Of a stretch of DNA of 64,000 bases, positions 55,816 to 64,000 are shown in pieces. Position 1 is the stretch's first letter. The number at the start of each line of letters is the position of its first letter. This DNA is from Prosthecobacter gellanilyticus (GTDB lineage: Bacteria; Verrucomicrobiota; Verrucomicrobiia; Verrucomicrobiales; Verrucomicrobiaceae), in contig NZ_BKAG01000010.1 in the NCBI RefSeq assembly GCF_007992435.1, forward strand, positions 124,001 to 188,000, in the 5' to 3' direction. The notes under the pieces are model-generated. The model did not search any database. It saw only the letters and a list, made by a program, of their open reading frames with translations, and was not told where the DNA came from. The translations under genes and the position numbers were made by a program.

Positions 55816-56715
55816 ATGCGCGACACCCCGCCAACCCTTTGTCTCGATCTTGTCACCTTCGATCCCGGGCTGAAGGCCGGGGATGCGCAAGCCTATGCTG
55901 AGGCCGTGGTAAGGAAGGTCGAGCAATCCTGGGATGCCGGCGCAGATGTGGTGCTGCTGCCTGAGTTCACCTGGATGGGTTTGGAGCCTTTCTATACAAG
56001 TGGTGATGATAAAACCCTGCATCACATCGCCACGGCCTTTGAGCAAACTTGGTTGCCTGCCATGCGCCCCCGTTTGGAGCGGCCCGGGAAATGTGTCGTT
56101 CTCGGCACAGCGCCCAAGCTTCTGGAGAATGGCAGCATCACCAACCGGGCCATCATTTTTGCCGATGGCCGGCAGCTTCATCAGGACAAGCTCCACCTCA
56201 CCCCTTGGGAAAAGGCCTTCACTCCGGGCGAGACACTCCATCTGTGGACATTCGCTGGCTTCCGAATCGCCGTGATTATCTGTCTGGACATCGAGATCCC
56301 CGAACTCTCCGCGCGTTTGCGTGACTCGGAGGTGGACCTCATTCTTTGCCCCAGCGCCACGGAGACCATTCTCGGCGTGGAGAGAGTCAACCGCTGCGCC
56401 TCGGCGCGAGCCGTGGAACTGGGATGCTATGCCGGTGTGAGCCACCTCACCGGGCACGCAGACTCGAACCTCATTGATGACAACATCGGCAAGGCAGCCT
56501 TTTACCGCCCCTCCCAGGCCGTGTTTAAAAACACGCCACGCCTTGAGGAAACGGAAGTCCATGACAGTGGCTCCCAGACCCTGCGTGTCACTTTGGACAG
56601 ACATCCCCTGGACGTCATGCGCCGGATGAAGGTCGAGACAAATCCCTCCCATCTTGGCCGAGAAATGGCTGGCATTGAGCGAGCCATTCGTGTGCAATTC
56701 CCCCCGCACTCTTAA
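55816..56715 (+). CDS. Carbon-nitrogen hydrolase (nitrilase superfamily)
   Basis: The 299-residue protein has the nitrilase-superfamily triad: E50 in VLLPEF, K125 in HQDKLHLTP and C156 in VIICLDIEIPE. It resembles amidase-type carbon-nitrogen hydrolases that remove amide groups from small molecules. The short C-terminal segment suits the branch with aliphatic amidase-like proteins. It starts five bases after the GNAT gene, and mscL follows after 21 bases, so the three may share one transcript. Substrate not known. Confidence 0.93.
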   Translation: MRDTPPTLCLDLVTFDPGLKAGDAQAYAEAVVRKVEQSWDAGADVVLLPEFTWMGLEPFYTSGDDKTLHHIATAFEQTWLPAMRPRLERPGKCVVLGTAPKLLENGSITNRAIIFADGRQLHQDKLHLTPWEKAFTPGETLHLWTFAGFRIAVIICLDIEIPELSARLRDSEVDLILCPSATETILGVERVNRCASARAVELGCYAGVSHLTGHADSNLIDDNIGKAAFYRPSQAVFKNTPRLEETEVHDSGSQTLRVTLDRHPLDVMRRMKVETNPSHLGREMAGIERAIRVQFPPHS

Positions 56716-56736
56716 TCCTTCACTCCCGCTCCAACC

Positions 56737-57189
56737 ATGCTCAACGAATTCAAAAAGTTCATCCTGAAGGGCAATGTCATTGACCTTTCCACCGGTGTCA
56801 TCATCGGCGCCGCCTTCGGCAGCATCGTCACCGCTTTCACCAAAGGCATCGTCGAGCCTCTCATCGGCATGTTCGGCGGCGGTGCGAACCCTGATCTCAA
56901 AATCAAGCTGGGTGAGAAGACCATCAAGGTGATGGAGAAGAGTGTCGCTGGCGTGGAAACGGAGGTCACCAAAGTGGTACCCTTCCTTCAGCTCGACATT
57001 GGTGCGGTCATCGGCGCCATCATCGGCTTCCTGATCACCGCCGCGGTGATCTTCTTCGTCATCATCAAGCCGGCGAACAAGCTCATGTCCATGATGAAGA
57101 GAGAAGAGGCCGCCGCTCCACCTCCAGCTCCCACAGCTGACGTGGTCCTGCTCACAGAGATCCGTGACCTGCTGAAGCAGAAGGCGTAA
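56737..57189 (+). CDS. mscL: Large-conductance mechanosensitive channel MscL
   Basis: The 150-residue protein has the MscL signature: FKKFILKGNVIDLSTGVIIGAAFG at the N-terminus, TM1 with its glycines, a periplasmic loop, TM2 IGAVIGAIIGFLITAAVIFFVI, and a Pro/Ala-rich cytoplasmic helix. It forms a pentameric emergency valve in the inner membrane that opens on hypo-osmotic shock. A hairpin terminator follows. It is the third gene of the GNAT-nitrilase-mscL row. Confidence 0.97.
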   Translation: MLNEFKKFILKGNVIDLSTGVIIGAAFGSIVTAFTKGIVEPLIGMFGGGANPDLKIKLGEKTIKVMEKSVAGVETEVTKVVPFLQLDIGAVIGAIIGFLITAAVIFFVIIKPANKLMSMMKREEAAAPPPAPTADVVLLTEIRDLLKQKA

Positions 57190-57211
57190 CTCCCATCCAC
57201 TCATTCTCAGA

Positions 57212-57238
57212 AGCGCCTGCAGGCCTCGGGCGCTTTTT
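57212..57238 (+). terminator. Intrinsic terminator after mscL
   Basis: AGCGCC (57212-57217) and GGCGCT (57229-57234) form the stem, with a G/C-rich 11-base loop, followed by TTTT. It terminates the mscL transcript and lies before the convergent ABC ATPase stop. Confidence 0.85.
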
Positions 57239-57256
57239 GTGTGTGCCTATGAGACC

Positions 57257-58762
57257 TCAAGCATGCGCCATCGCTGCCTGCATGAGCTTTTCCTGGGTGG
57301 CCTCCGCCCGGGTGAACTCGCCCCCGATGCGGCCTTCATTCAGCATGAGAATGCGATCACTCATGCCGATGAGTTCCGGAAGCTCGCTGGAAACTAGGAT
57401 CACCGCCTTGCCCTCGGCGGTGAGTTGATTGATCAGTTCATAGATCTCGATCTTCGCGCCCACATCGATACCACGTGTGGGCTCATCCAGCATCACGACC
57501 TGCGGTCCTGTGAGCAGGGCCTTGCCGATCACCACTTTCTGCTGATTGCCACCGGAAAGCCTGCCCACCACGGCCTCGAGGCCCGTGGCTTTCACGCGAA
57601 GCTGATCAAACATGCTGCGGTTGCGCTTGGCTTCCAGACTACGGTTCACCAGACCTCCACGCGTGATTTCATTGAGGCTGGAAAGGCTGAGATTGAAGCT
57701 GATGCCCTCTTCCAGAACCAGGCCATAGCGTCGACGATCTTCACTGACCAGTGCCAAGCCATCACGCAGGGCCTTGGCGGGATCTCCAGGCTTCATCTCA
57801 CTGCCAGCAAGCCTCACCACACCAGCACTGCGCTGGCCCCAGGCACCATACAGATGCATGAGCAGCTCTGTGCGTCCAGCACCCATGAGACCGCCGATGC
57901 CCAGCACCTCGCCAGCACGGAGCTCAAAGCTCACATCGTGCAGCCGCTCGTGGCCCGCAGCATCCTTCACGGTGAGCTTTTCCACGGAAACCAGCACCTC
58001 GCCGGGCTTCGAAGCGCGGCGGGGGAAGAGATCTCCCAGCTCACGCCCAACCATCTTTGCAATCACCTCGGCGCGGGAGGTCTCGGAAGCCTTCATCGTC
58101 GTGATGGACCTGCCATCCCGCAGCACGGTGATGCGGTCCGAGATCGCAAAGACCTCTTCCAGCTTGTGGGAGATGTAGACACAGGCAATGCCGCGACGAC
58201 GAAGGTCGCGAAGGATCTCCAGCAGCACCTGCACCTCATGCTCGGCCAGCGCTGCGGTGGGTTCATCAAGGATGAGAATGCGCGAGTTCTTCCCCAGCGC
58301 CTTCACGATCTCCACGAGCTGCTTCTGCCCCACGCCTAGGTCCTTCACCATGGCGGCTGGATCCAGGTCCACCTGGAAACGGTCCAGGAGAGCCTTTGCC
58401 TCACGGAACATGCGCGGCCAGTCAACGAGCCCGCCCCAGCGGCGAGGCTCGAAGCCCAGGAAAATGTTCTCAGCCACGGACATCTCATTCACCAGCGCCA
58501 GCTCCTGATAGATCACGGCGATGCCCGCGCGCGCCGAGTCGCCAATGCCGGCAAAGCGAGCTTCCTCGCCCTGCACTTCAAAGCGTCCCTCATACGAGCC
58601 ATGCGGATGAATGCCCGAGAGCAGCTTGATCAGCGTGCTCTTACCTGCCCCGTTTTCGCCGCAGAGCGCATGAATCTCACCTTCGGCGAGGTCGAACGAG
58701 ACATCACTCAGAGCAGTGACACCGGGAAATTTCTTGGTCAGGTTTTGCGCGCGCAGGATCAT
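57257..58762 (-). CDS. Sugar ABC transporter ATP-binding protein (RbsA/MglA/XylG type)
   Basis: The 501-residue protein is a tandem ATPase typical of class II sugar importers. The first half has GENGAGKST, LGVGQKQLVEI (signature-like) and ILILDEPTAAL. The second half has GGLMGAGRTELL, where the P-loop is degenerate, and LSGGNQQKVVIGKAL with VMLDEPTRGID. Family proteins power ribose, galactose or xylose uptake. No permease or binding protein gene is adjacent on either side: mscL is convergent, and a GreA-like gene lies upstream. It is thus an orphan ATPase here, and the substrate cannot be inferred from context. Confidence 0.92.
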   Translation of the reverse strand: MILRAQNLTKKFPGVTALSDVSFDLAEGEIHALCGENGAGKSTLIKLLSGIHPHGSYEGRFEVQGEEARFAGIGDSARAGIAVIYQELALVNEMSVAENIFLGFEPRRWGGLVDWPRMFREAKALLDRFQVDLDPAAMVKDLGVGQKQLVEIVKALGKNSRILILDEPTAALAEHEVQVLLEILRDLRRRGIACVYISHKLEEVFAISDRITVLRDGRSITTMKASETSRAEVIAKMVGRELGDLFPRRASKPGEVLVSVEKLTVKDAAGHERLHDVSFELRAGEVLGIGGLMGAGRTELLMHLYGAWGQRSAGVVRLAGSEMKPGDPAKALRDGLALVSEDRRRYGLVLEEGISFNLSLSSLNEITRGGLVNRSLEAKRNRSMFDQLRVKATGLEAVVGRLSGGNQQKVVIGKALLTGPQVVMLDEPTRGIDVGAKIEIYELINQLTAEGKAVILVSSELPELIGMSDRILMLNEGRIGGEFTRAEATQEKLMQAAMAHA

Positions 58763-58881
58763 GGGGAAGCAGAATACGCGGATGCTGGCAAACTTCCGTC
58801 AGCCTGCCAAGGCGCAAATGAGTGATGGAGCCAGGAGGTCAAGACCGTCGAGGCTACTGGTCAAGATGTGGTATGCTCAGA

Positions 58882-59352
58882 TCAGGCCACACTCTTCACC
58901 AAGGCTGCCTGGCCGGACGGTAACTGCATTTTCTCTCCTGCGACCTTTCCCATGAGTCGTGTACAAAGGGGAGAGGCAGGCGTTATGACCATGACTTCCG
59001 TTCCCTCCACCGTGATCTCCACGCCACCTTCGGCGGGGCCGATGAAGTAGTGATCCACACTTCCACCCAACTCCAAACCGACGAGCGAGCCGAGCCGCAC
59101 CGCTCCTGTGACAGCGCTGCCAGCCGCCTGAAAAGCACTGAAAGCATGCAGCGCCTCCTGAAGCTCCGTCACCCGCTGTGCCTGGCCACGGGCCACATAA
59201 GAGGCCTCCAGGGTGCGGGTATCATACTTGTTCTCGGCCTTGCTGTCTGGGTCTGTGGCCGCGGCAAACGAGGCTTTGGCACCCTTCAAAAGGGCTTCCA
59301 GCTCGATCTCGAGGCGGGCGAGGATGGCGGTCAGGACGTCAGATTTGGTCAT
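58882..59352 (-). CDS. GreA/GreB family transcription elongation factor-like protein
   Basis: The 156-residue protein matches the short GreA/GreB-family proteins common in Gammaproteobacteria and Verrucomicrobiota. An N-terminal coiled coil contains DSKAENKYDTRTLEASYVARGQAQRVTELQEAL, and a C-terminal FKBP-like domain contains VTPASPLCTRLMGKVAGEKM. In GreA an acidic tip enters the RNA polymerase secondary channel. Acidic residues are present, but the tip is not a standard GreA tip, so the cleavage activity is uncertain. It is divergent from the lipoprotein gene with 59 bases between starts. Confidence 0.85.
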   Translation of the reverse strand: MTKSDVLTAILARLEIELEALLKGAKASFAAATDPDSKAENKYDTRTLEASYVARGQAQRVTELQEALHAFSAFQAAGSAVTGAVRLGSLVGLELGGSVDHYFIGPAEGGVEITVEGTEVMVITPASPLCTRLMGKVAGEKMQLPSGQAALVKSVA

Positions 59353-59411
59353 GGGAAGAGCAGGCTTTCCATTTGCACGGCTGGCGCAGCTTTCCAGACT
59401 CGTTTCACATC

Positions 59412-59951
59412 ATGTCACGCATTCTCCGCCATCTTCCCCTCGCTCTCCTTGCCCTGGCTTCACTTGTGCTCACCTCCTGTCAGACTGGCAGCGGAGGTCC
59501 AACCGATCCTGCGTCTCTGCAGCAGATCGAGTATCGTCGGCTGTCCATCGCCAGCGAGCCTCCAGGTAACTACTATGTCGGCCGCCGCTTCCATATCGAT
59601 AAGCTGCACTTCTGGGGTTATGTGCGCCGTCCAGGAGAAAGCTGGGACAAATCCCGTCTCGTGGTCATGAACGAGCGCTTCACGCGCCAGCCTGACCGTC
59701 TTCCAGAGATGCCTTCTGGCGATGGCGGATCCTATGGCTCTGATCACAACACCGAATACCGTCTCTGGGGTTACTTCTCCGGCCGCAAGGTCTATGATCC
59801 GAACAGCAACATGGTCCTGCCGGAATTCATGTTGCAGCGCTATGAAGTGAAGAATGCATCTCCGGGCTGGCTCTTCAGGCCGAACGAAAAGTTTGACGGC
59901 GTGCATCTTTTCCGCGGCGAGATCGGGTCCACTCCTGGCAAGCGCTATTGA
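59412..59951 (+). CDS. Lipoprotein of unknown function
   Basis: About 179 residues from the ATG at 59412. The leader has a hydrophobic core and a lipobox VLTSC, so the mature protein is a lipoprotein. The rest is Tyr-, Arg- and Trp-rich, without a recognised family, with EYRRLSIASEPPGNYYVGRRF and KLHFWGYVRRPGESWDKSRLVVMNE as distinctive segments. It is followed by trmL after 11 bases, an apparently arbitrary pairing. The frame is open further upstream but without a leader. Confidence 0.8.
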   Translation: MSRILRHLPLALLALASLVLTSCQTGSGGPTDPASLQQIEYRRLSIASEPPGNYYVGRRFHIDKLHFWGYVRRPGESWDKSRLVVMNERFTRQPDRLPEMPSGDGGSYGSDHNTEYRLWGYFSGRKVYDPNSNMVLPEFMLQRYEVKNASPGWLFRPNEKFDGVHLFRGEIGSTPGKRY

Positions 59952-59962
59952 TTGATCCGGGG

Positions 59963-60409
59963 ATGATCCACATCGTCCTTTATCAACCGGAGATCCCGCA
60001 CAACACAGGCGCGGTCGGCAGGCTCTGCCTGGCCACAGGCGCGTGCCTGCATCTCATCAAGCCGCTGGGCTTCAGCCTGGAGGACAAATACCTCAAGCGC
60101 TCCGGCCTCGACTACTGGCATGAGGTGGATGTGCACGTGTGGGAGAGCTGGGAGCAGCTTCATCAATCCGCCGGAAATTCCGCTGTCTTCAAGTTTGTCG
60201 AGGTGCAAGGCACCACCACTTACTGGCAGGCAGATCTCCGCAGTGATGAGGATGTTTATCTCGTCTATGGTCCAGAGACACGCGGCATCCCTGCCTCCAT
60301 CATGGCACTGGGCCAGACACTGCACATTCCCATGCAGGGAACGCGCAGCCTGAATCTCTCCACGGCTGTGGCCATCACGCTCTACGAAACCGTCCGTCAG
60401 CGATCCTGA
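59963..60409 (+). CDS. trmL: tRNA (cytidine(34)-2'-O)-methyltransferase TrmL
   Basis: The 148-residue protein is a SPOUT methyltransferase: IHIVLYQPEIPHNTGAVGRLCLATGACLHLI at the N-terminus, EVDVHVWESWEQ in the middle and YLVYGPETRGIP plus MQGTRSLNLSTAVAITLYE at the end, the trefoil-knot region. TrmL methylates the wobble position of tRNA-Leu. The start is chosen at the ATG at 59963, with a GGGG-type ribosome site. It follows the lipoprotein gene. Confidence 0.95.
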   Translation: MIHIVLYQPEIPHNTGAVGRLCLATGACLHLIKPLGFSLEDKYLKRSGLDYWHEVDVHVWESWEQLHQSAGNSAVFKFVEVQGTTTYWQADLRSDEDVYLVYGPETRGIPASIMALGQTLHIPMQGTRSLNLSTAVAITLYETVRQRS

Positions 60410-60452
60410 GGAAAGACCATCCGCTTCAACACGTTCATCGCCTCAACCCACC

Positions 60453-61904
60453 ATGCGTTTCCTTCCAGCTCTGCTCATCCTCGCCGCCCTCGCTTTCGCT
60501 GACTCGAAAGCATCCGGGAATCCTAACATCATCCTCATCAACATCGATGATCTCGGTTACGCGGACATCAGCCCTTTTGGTGGCAAGGTGCCCACGCCGA
60601 ACCTTGATCGCATGGCCCAGGAAGGCATGAAGCTCACCAGCCACTACGCCGCGCCCGTGTGCTCGCCCTCGCGTGCAGCCATGATGACGGGCTGTTATCC
60701 GAAGCGTGTGCTGCCCATCGGCGGCGTGCTCTTTCCAGCGGCTGCGGTGGGCTTGAATCCGAATGAGATCACGATCGCCGAAGTGCTGAAGCCTGAAGGC
60801 TATGCCACGGCCTGCATTGGCAAATGGCATCTCGGTGACCAGCCTGAGTTCCTCCCCACAGCGCAGGGCTTCGACAGCTATTTTGGCATTCCGTATTCGA
60901 ATGACATGGGGCCGCGCAGTGATGGGTCCAAGAGCAATCCGGACAAGCCCATCCCAGCAGCGCCTGAAAACAAAAAGGCTCCCAAGAAAGCGGCGAATGC
61001 CAATGCGAAAGCTGAGGACGGTGATGAGGTAGGGCTGCGTGGCGACCACCAGCCGCCGCTGCCGATGATTGATGGAACGAAGCCGCCTGAGCGTGTGAAG
61101 GCCGCCGAGCAGCATGAGATGACCCGCCGCTATACCGAGCGTGCCGTCAGTTACATTCGCGAGCATCAGGACAAGCCCTTCTTCCTTTACCTGCCGCACA
61201 ATGCCGTGCACTTCCCGCACTACCCGCAGAAGGAATTCATGGGCAAGTCCGGCGTCAGCCTGCAGAAAGACTGGGTCATGGAAGTGGACTGGAGCATTGG
61301 CAAGATCCTGGATGCTCTGCGCGAGCTGAAGCTGGACTCCGAGACGCTCGTCATCTTCACCAGCGACAATGGCGGTCCGCTGCAGCAGGGCGCGGACAAC
61401 ACACCGCTGCGCGGTGGCAAAGGCAGCACGATGGAAGGTGGCATGCGAGTCTGCACCATCGCCTGGTGGCCCGGCAAAATCGCTGGAGCCAGCACCACCA
61501 ACGTCATCACCAGCCATATGGACTGGCTGCCCACCTTCGCGGCTATCGCCGGTGGCAAGGTCCCCTCGGATCGCAAGATCGATGGCATTGATCTCTCCCC
61601 GCTGCTCCTGGGTGATCGTCTGGCCTTCCAGGCGCGTGAAACCTTCTTCTACTACCGTGGCTTCACACTGGAGGCCGTCCGCACCGGCCCCTGGAAGCTT
61701 CACCTCGCCAGCAAGGAACTCTACGATCTCGATTCTGATCCCGGTGAGGCCGACAACCTCTCCACCGCCATGGCGGACAAGGTGACCGAGCTTGCGGCTC
61801 TTGCCGAAACCATGAAGGACGACCTCGGCCTCAAAGGCGCGGAAGCTCCCGGCGTGCGCCCCTTGGGCCGCGTGAAGTCGCCGAAGCCTGTGATCGCCCC
61901 TTGA
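60453..61904 (+). CDS. Arylsulfatase-type sulfatase, exported
   Basis: The 483-residue protein has a signal peptide (residues about 1-21). The sulfatase signature CSPSR carries the formylglycine residue C70. Metal ligands D32 and D33 in NIDDLGYADIS are visible, and GKWHLGD and the late TSDNGG segment (with its metal ligands) follow. Proteins of this group desulfate polysaccharides or small sulfates. The maturase is not in the window. It is convergent with the LanM-like gene; the stops are 9 bases apart. Confidence 0.94.
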   Translation: MRFLPALLILAALAFADSKASGNPNIILINIDDLGYADISPFGGKVPTPNLDRMAQEGMKLTSHYAAPVCSPSRAAMMTGCYPKRVLPIGGVLFPAAAVGLNPNEITIAEVLKPEGYATACIGKWHLGDQPEFLPTAQGFDSYFGIPYSNDMGPRSDGSKSNPDKPIPAAPENKKAPKKAANANAKAEDGDEVGLRGDHQPPLPMIDGTKPPERVKAAEQHEMTRRYTERAVSYIREHQDKPFFLYLPHNAVHFPHYPQKEFMGKSGVSLQKDWVMEVDWSIGKILDALRELKLDSETLVIFTSDNGGPLQQGADNTPLRGGKGSTMEGGMRVCTIAWWPGKIAGASTTNVITSHMDWLPTFAAIAGGKVPSDRKIDGIDLSPLLLGDRLAFQARETFFYYRGFTLEAVRTGPWKLHLASKELYDLDSDPGEADNLSTAMADKVTELAALAETMKDDLGLKGAEAPGVRPLGRVKSPKPVIAP

Positions 61905-61913
61905 GGCATCTAC

Positions 61914-63983
61914 TCAAATTTGGTTAGCCAAGGCAGGCGATCCAGCCCTGGTGGATCTGCTTCCGCGCCTCGGTGTTCGTGAGCAGGTCGTGGGAGCCCC
62001 TAGTTGCCTGGCCATGCGCGGGCCGATCTTTTGCGCATAGGCGCGCATCTCGGCCTCAGACATCACCGGCACCGGAAGACCGGCGACATAATCCCGATAC
62101 GCTCCGGCGAAGACCTCGCACACATGATCGAGATTTCCGGGATCTTCGAGCAGTTGCAGATTGCTGACTGCCTGCTGCACGGGGTCACAGGCGAAGAAGC
62201 TGAACTCCTCCACGGCATCAACTGCCATAGGCCTCACCACGATGGGTGTGGTGCCATTATGATACACGGCATCATCCCCGAGCTGACGGGTGAAGTAAGG
62301 CACGTCTCCACGCTGAAGGTCCTCGATCATGGCCTGCTCCGTGACCTCGATCGGCACCTGCAAATGCGGCGGGCGCTGGCTCACCTGATGGCGCTTGACG
62401 GCGATGTTTGCCCGGCAGCTCACGCTGATCTGATGATCCGTGTCCGCCATCCATGGATGCGCGTGCAGGGTCTCCAGGTTCACTCGTTGGAGAATGCGCA
62501 GCTGCTCTCCCGTGGCCACCGGATGATAGCGCACATGCAGACCGGCCATGTTTTCGATGCAGGCACGGACCCGTGGGAGATTCGCAGCCACCGCCAGGAT
62601 CATTTCACGAAAGCCATGCTCCACCTGATCTGCATAGCGACCATGCACGTTCGGCGGAGGCTTCTGGCCGCGCTCTGGATTGAGATGGCGATTTGACCCG
62701 ACGCCTTGCACCAGCACAAGGTTCTCGACCACACCTTCCAATACATGCAGGCGGTTTCCATGCGGCTTCACCAGCCGGTCGTTCTCCACCGCAAAGAGTG
62801 TGTCCTGCCGCACATACTCCGTGCCGCAGCTCCACAGCCGGTCGAGCTGGGAACGCAGAATGGCCTGCGGAGCCATGCCACGCGCTGAACAAACTTTGCT
62901 TCCTTCCTGAAACTCCTGCCCTACGGCATCCAGCAGATCAGGATCAAAGGCCATCTCCACGTCCGTCATGCAGGGCTGGCCGCCGCTGATCATGGCATTC
63001 GTCTGATGCAGGTCACGCACACCGGCAAGCAGCATAAGAGCGGTGAGCTGGCCGAGTTGACGATGGAGGTGCCTGGCCTGAGTCACGTCCAGCACGTGAT
63101 CAGATTCCCGGCCCATGCTCAGGCACTGCACATAGCCGTAGCGGCCTTGTTCCCCCACAGCTCCGGCATCTTGACGTGGCAGGAACTGCAAGGCAGGCAT
63201 GAGCACGGCCTGCGCGTCATTCGCATAGAGCAGTGAGTTTGCCACCTCCAGCAGGCTGCGGCCCGCATCGCGTGCCAGAGCTGGCTGATCCGGCGCTGTG
63301 CCACGATGCCCAACCAACGATGCATCAATGCGCACATCGCGCGGTTTGTAGACGACCCGCAGACCATTGTCGAAAGTCAGGATGCAGACGCGGTTGCCGC
63401 CATGGTGCGGGTCACTGCTTGTCACACGCACTCCGAGCAGCCCGGTCGCGCGGCCCATGCCTGGTGGGCGCAAAGCGGCGAAGTCGCGGTTGATCAGGTC
63501 GATGTCCGCTTTCACCCGGCGCGCCAGTTGCCGCATGTTTCTCACGAATTGACGGATCTCCGTGGTGACCGCCCGGTTCATGGCCGGATGCTCGTCGAGC
63601 ATTGCCTGAAAGGCTGCCATCGGGGAGCGATGCCCGCGCAGATACTCATTCATCAGCGAAGAGAACGATTGGGCGGTCCGGTCGACCGGTCGCGTGAATT
63701 GATGCGCCAGCGCTGTGAGCAGAAACTTCTGGTCCAGCCTCCGTGCCAGTTCGGTGCCGAGCTGTGCCAGCGCCCGATGATCCTGTGAGCGATCCACTGC
63801 GTCAAACTCGGGTGCGATCTGCTGCAATGCACCCAGCACCTTGCTCATCAGCATCTCTCCACGTCTCCCCGGAGCAAACTCCACATGCCGCAACGCCGCC
63901 CGTGCCATCAGCTCAGGCGCCGTCTGCACAAACTGGCTCAAGGAGATGAAAGCCATGCTGCATGCTGGCCTAACCTTCTTCAA
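61914..63983 (-). CDS. LanM-type dehydratase domain protein (DUF4135), no cyclase domain, 3' frameshift likely
   Basis: The 689-residue frame matches the LanM dehydratase: VYKPRDVRID with K213, then DLHQTNAMISGGQPCMTDVEMAF, in which D324, H326, N329, D341 and E343 have the spacing of the kinase-like active site of class II lanthipeptide synthetases, and PYFTRQL near the C-terminal third. No LanC cyclase domain follows. The last 29 residues look like out-of-frame reading. A one-base shift at the C-run 61997-62000 gives a coherent end, SHDLLTNTEARKQIHQGWIACLG, with stop at 61924-61926. TTG at 63983 has GGGAG in front; ATG at 63956 is an alternative start. No precursor peptide is seen in the window. 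Confidence 0.85.
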   Translation of the reverse strand: MKKVRPACSMAFISLSQFVQTAPELMARAALRHVEFAPGRRGEMLMSKVLGALQQIAPEFDAVDRSQDHRALAQLGTELARRLDQKFLLTALAHQFTRPVDRTAQSFSSLMNEYLRGHRSPMAAFQAMLDEHPAMNRAVTTEIRQFVRNMRQLARRVKADIDLINRDFAALRPPGMGRATGLLGVRVTSSDPHHGGNRVCILTFDNGLRVVYKPRDVRIDASLVGHRGTAPDQPALARDAGRSLLEVANSLLYANDAQAVLMPALQFLPRQDAGAVGEQGRYGYVQCLSMGRESDHVLDVTQARHLHRQLGQLTALMLLAGVRDLHQTNAMISGGQPCMTDVEMAFDPDLLDAVGQEFQEGSKVCSARGMAPQAILRSQLDRLWSCGTEYVRQDTLFAVENDRLVKPHGNRLHVLEGVVENLVLVQGVGSNRHLNPERGQKPPPNVHGRYADQVEHGFREMILAVAANLPRVRACIENMAGLHVRYHPVATGEQLRILQRVNLETLHAHPWMADTDHQISVSCRANIAVKRHQVSQRPPHLQVPIEVTEQAMIEDLQRGDVPYFTRQLGDDAVYHNGTTPIVVRPMAVDAVEEFSFFACDPVQQAVSNLQLLEDPGNLDHVCEVFAGAYRDYVAGLPVPVMSEAEMRAYAQKIGPRMARQLGAPTTCSRTPRRGSRSTRAGSPALANQI

Positions 63984-64000
63984 AAATCAACTCCCAAGTC

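Overview
The window is a chromosomal segment, roughly 60 % GC by eye, from a heterotrophic bacterium of the Verrucomicrobiota, probably a Verrucomicrobiaceae / Prosthecobacter-like organism. The main clue is a dense set of families typical of the Planctomycetota-Verrucomicrobiota group: DUF1549/DUF1553 proteins with CxxCH motifs, three DUF1501 proteins with twin-arginine-type leaders, a DUF1800 protein with many DxDGDG repeats, DUF1080, WD40 proteins with a planctomycete-type cytochrome domain, and a secreted sulfatase. This is inference from gene content; there is no rRNA in the window. I see no tRNA, CRISPR array, insertion sequence or prophage.

Layout. 0-2.7 kb: a BlaR1-like protease (cut by the window edge) and its BlaI-type repressor behind two palindromic operator-like sites, then an MFS transporter. 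2.8-7.5 kb: glycogen debranching enzyme GlgX, an alkyltransferase-like protein, an NfeD protease and a small membrane protein. 7.7-16.7 kb: a DUF1549/DUF1553-DUF1501 pair, a repeat-bearing spacer, fabH, a sugar isomerase-like protein and a large cytochrome-type DUF1549/DUF1553 protein. 16.9-21.2 kb: ftsY facing an hslO-iscA-hscB operon, then DUF1080 and trpF. 21.3-33.9 kb: a WD40/cytochrome protein, small exported or membrane proteins, a methyltransferase, a VOC protein, a Rep-like helicase, a beta-helix protein, a TraB/GumN-type membrane protein, and a divergent transglutaminase / dipeptide epimerase pair. 33.9-41.7 kb: a ClpX-like ATPase without a zinc finger, a C39-like protease, a sigma-54 activator with an altered receiver, tsaB, a WD40 protein and fabD. 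41.8-53.8 kb: DUF1800 and DUF1501 proteins, Uma2, a PPC-domain/DUF1501 operon, Dabb and an HGSNAT-like membrane acyltransferase. 54-64 kb: a LuxR-type regulator, a GNAT, a nitrilase-family amidase, mscL, a sugar ABC ATPase, a GreA-like factor, a lipoprotein, trmL, a sulfatase and a LanM-type dehydratase domain with an apparent 3' frameshift.

Housekeeping genes (fabH, fabD, ftsY, tsaB, trmL, trpF, hslO, iscA, hscB) are interspersed with exported proteins probably used for polymer breakdown or surface display. The most interesting unexplained signal is a three-copy element of about 135 nt at 38951-39085, 39126-39258 and 40495-40630. It has a conserved 18-nt box and a hairpin whose inner helix changes sequence but stays paired. 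Read on the minus strand it looks like a small RNA or leader ending in an intrinsic terminator: two copies in tandem precede tsaB and one precedes a WD40 gene. Other leads are two response regulators with Glu in place of the phosphoacceptor Asp, the stand-alone LanM-like dehydratase, and the ClpX-like paralogue that keeps an IGF loop.
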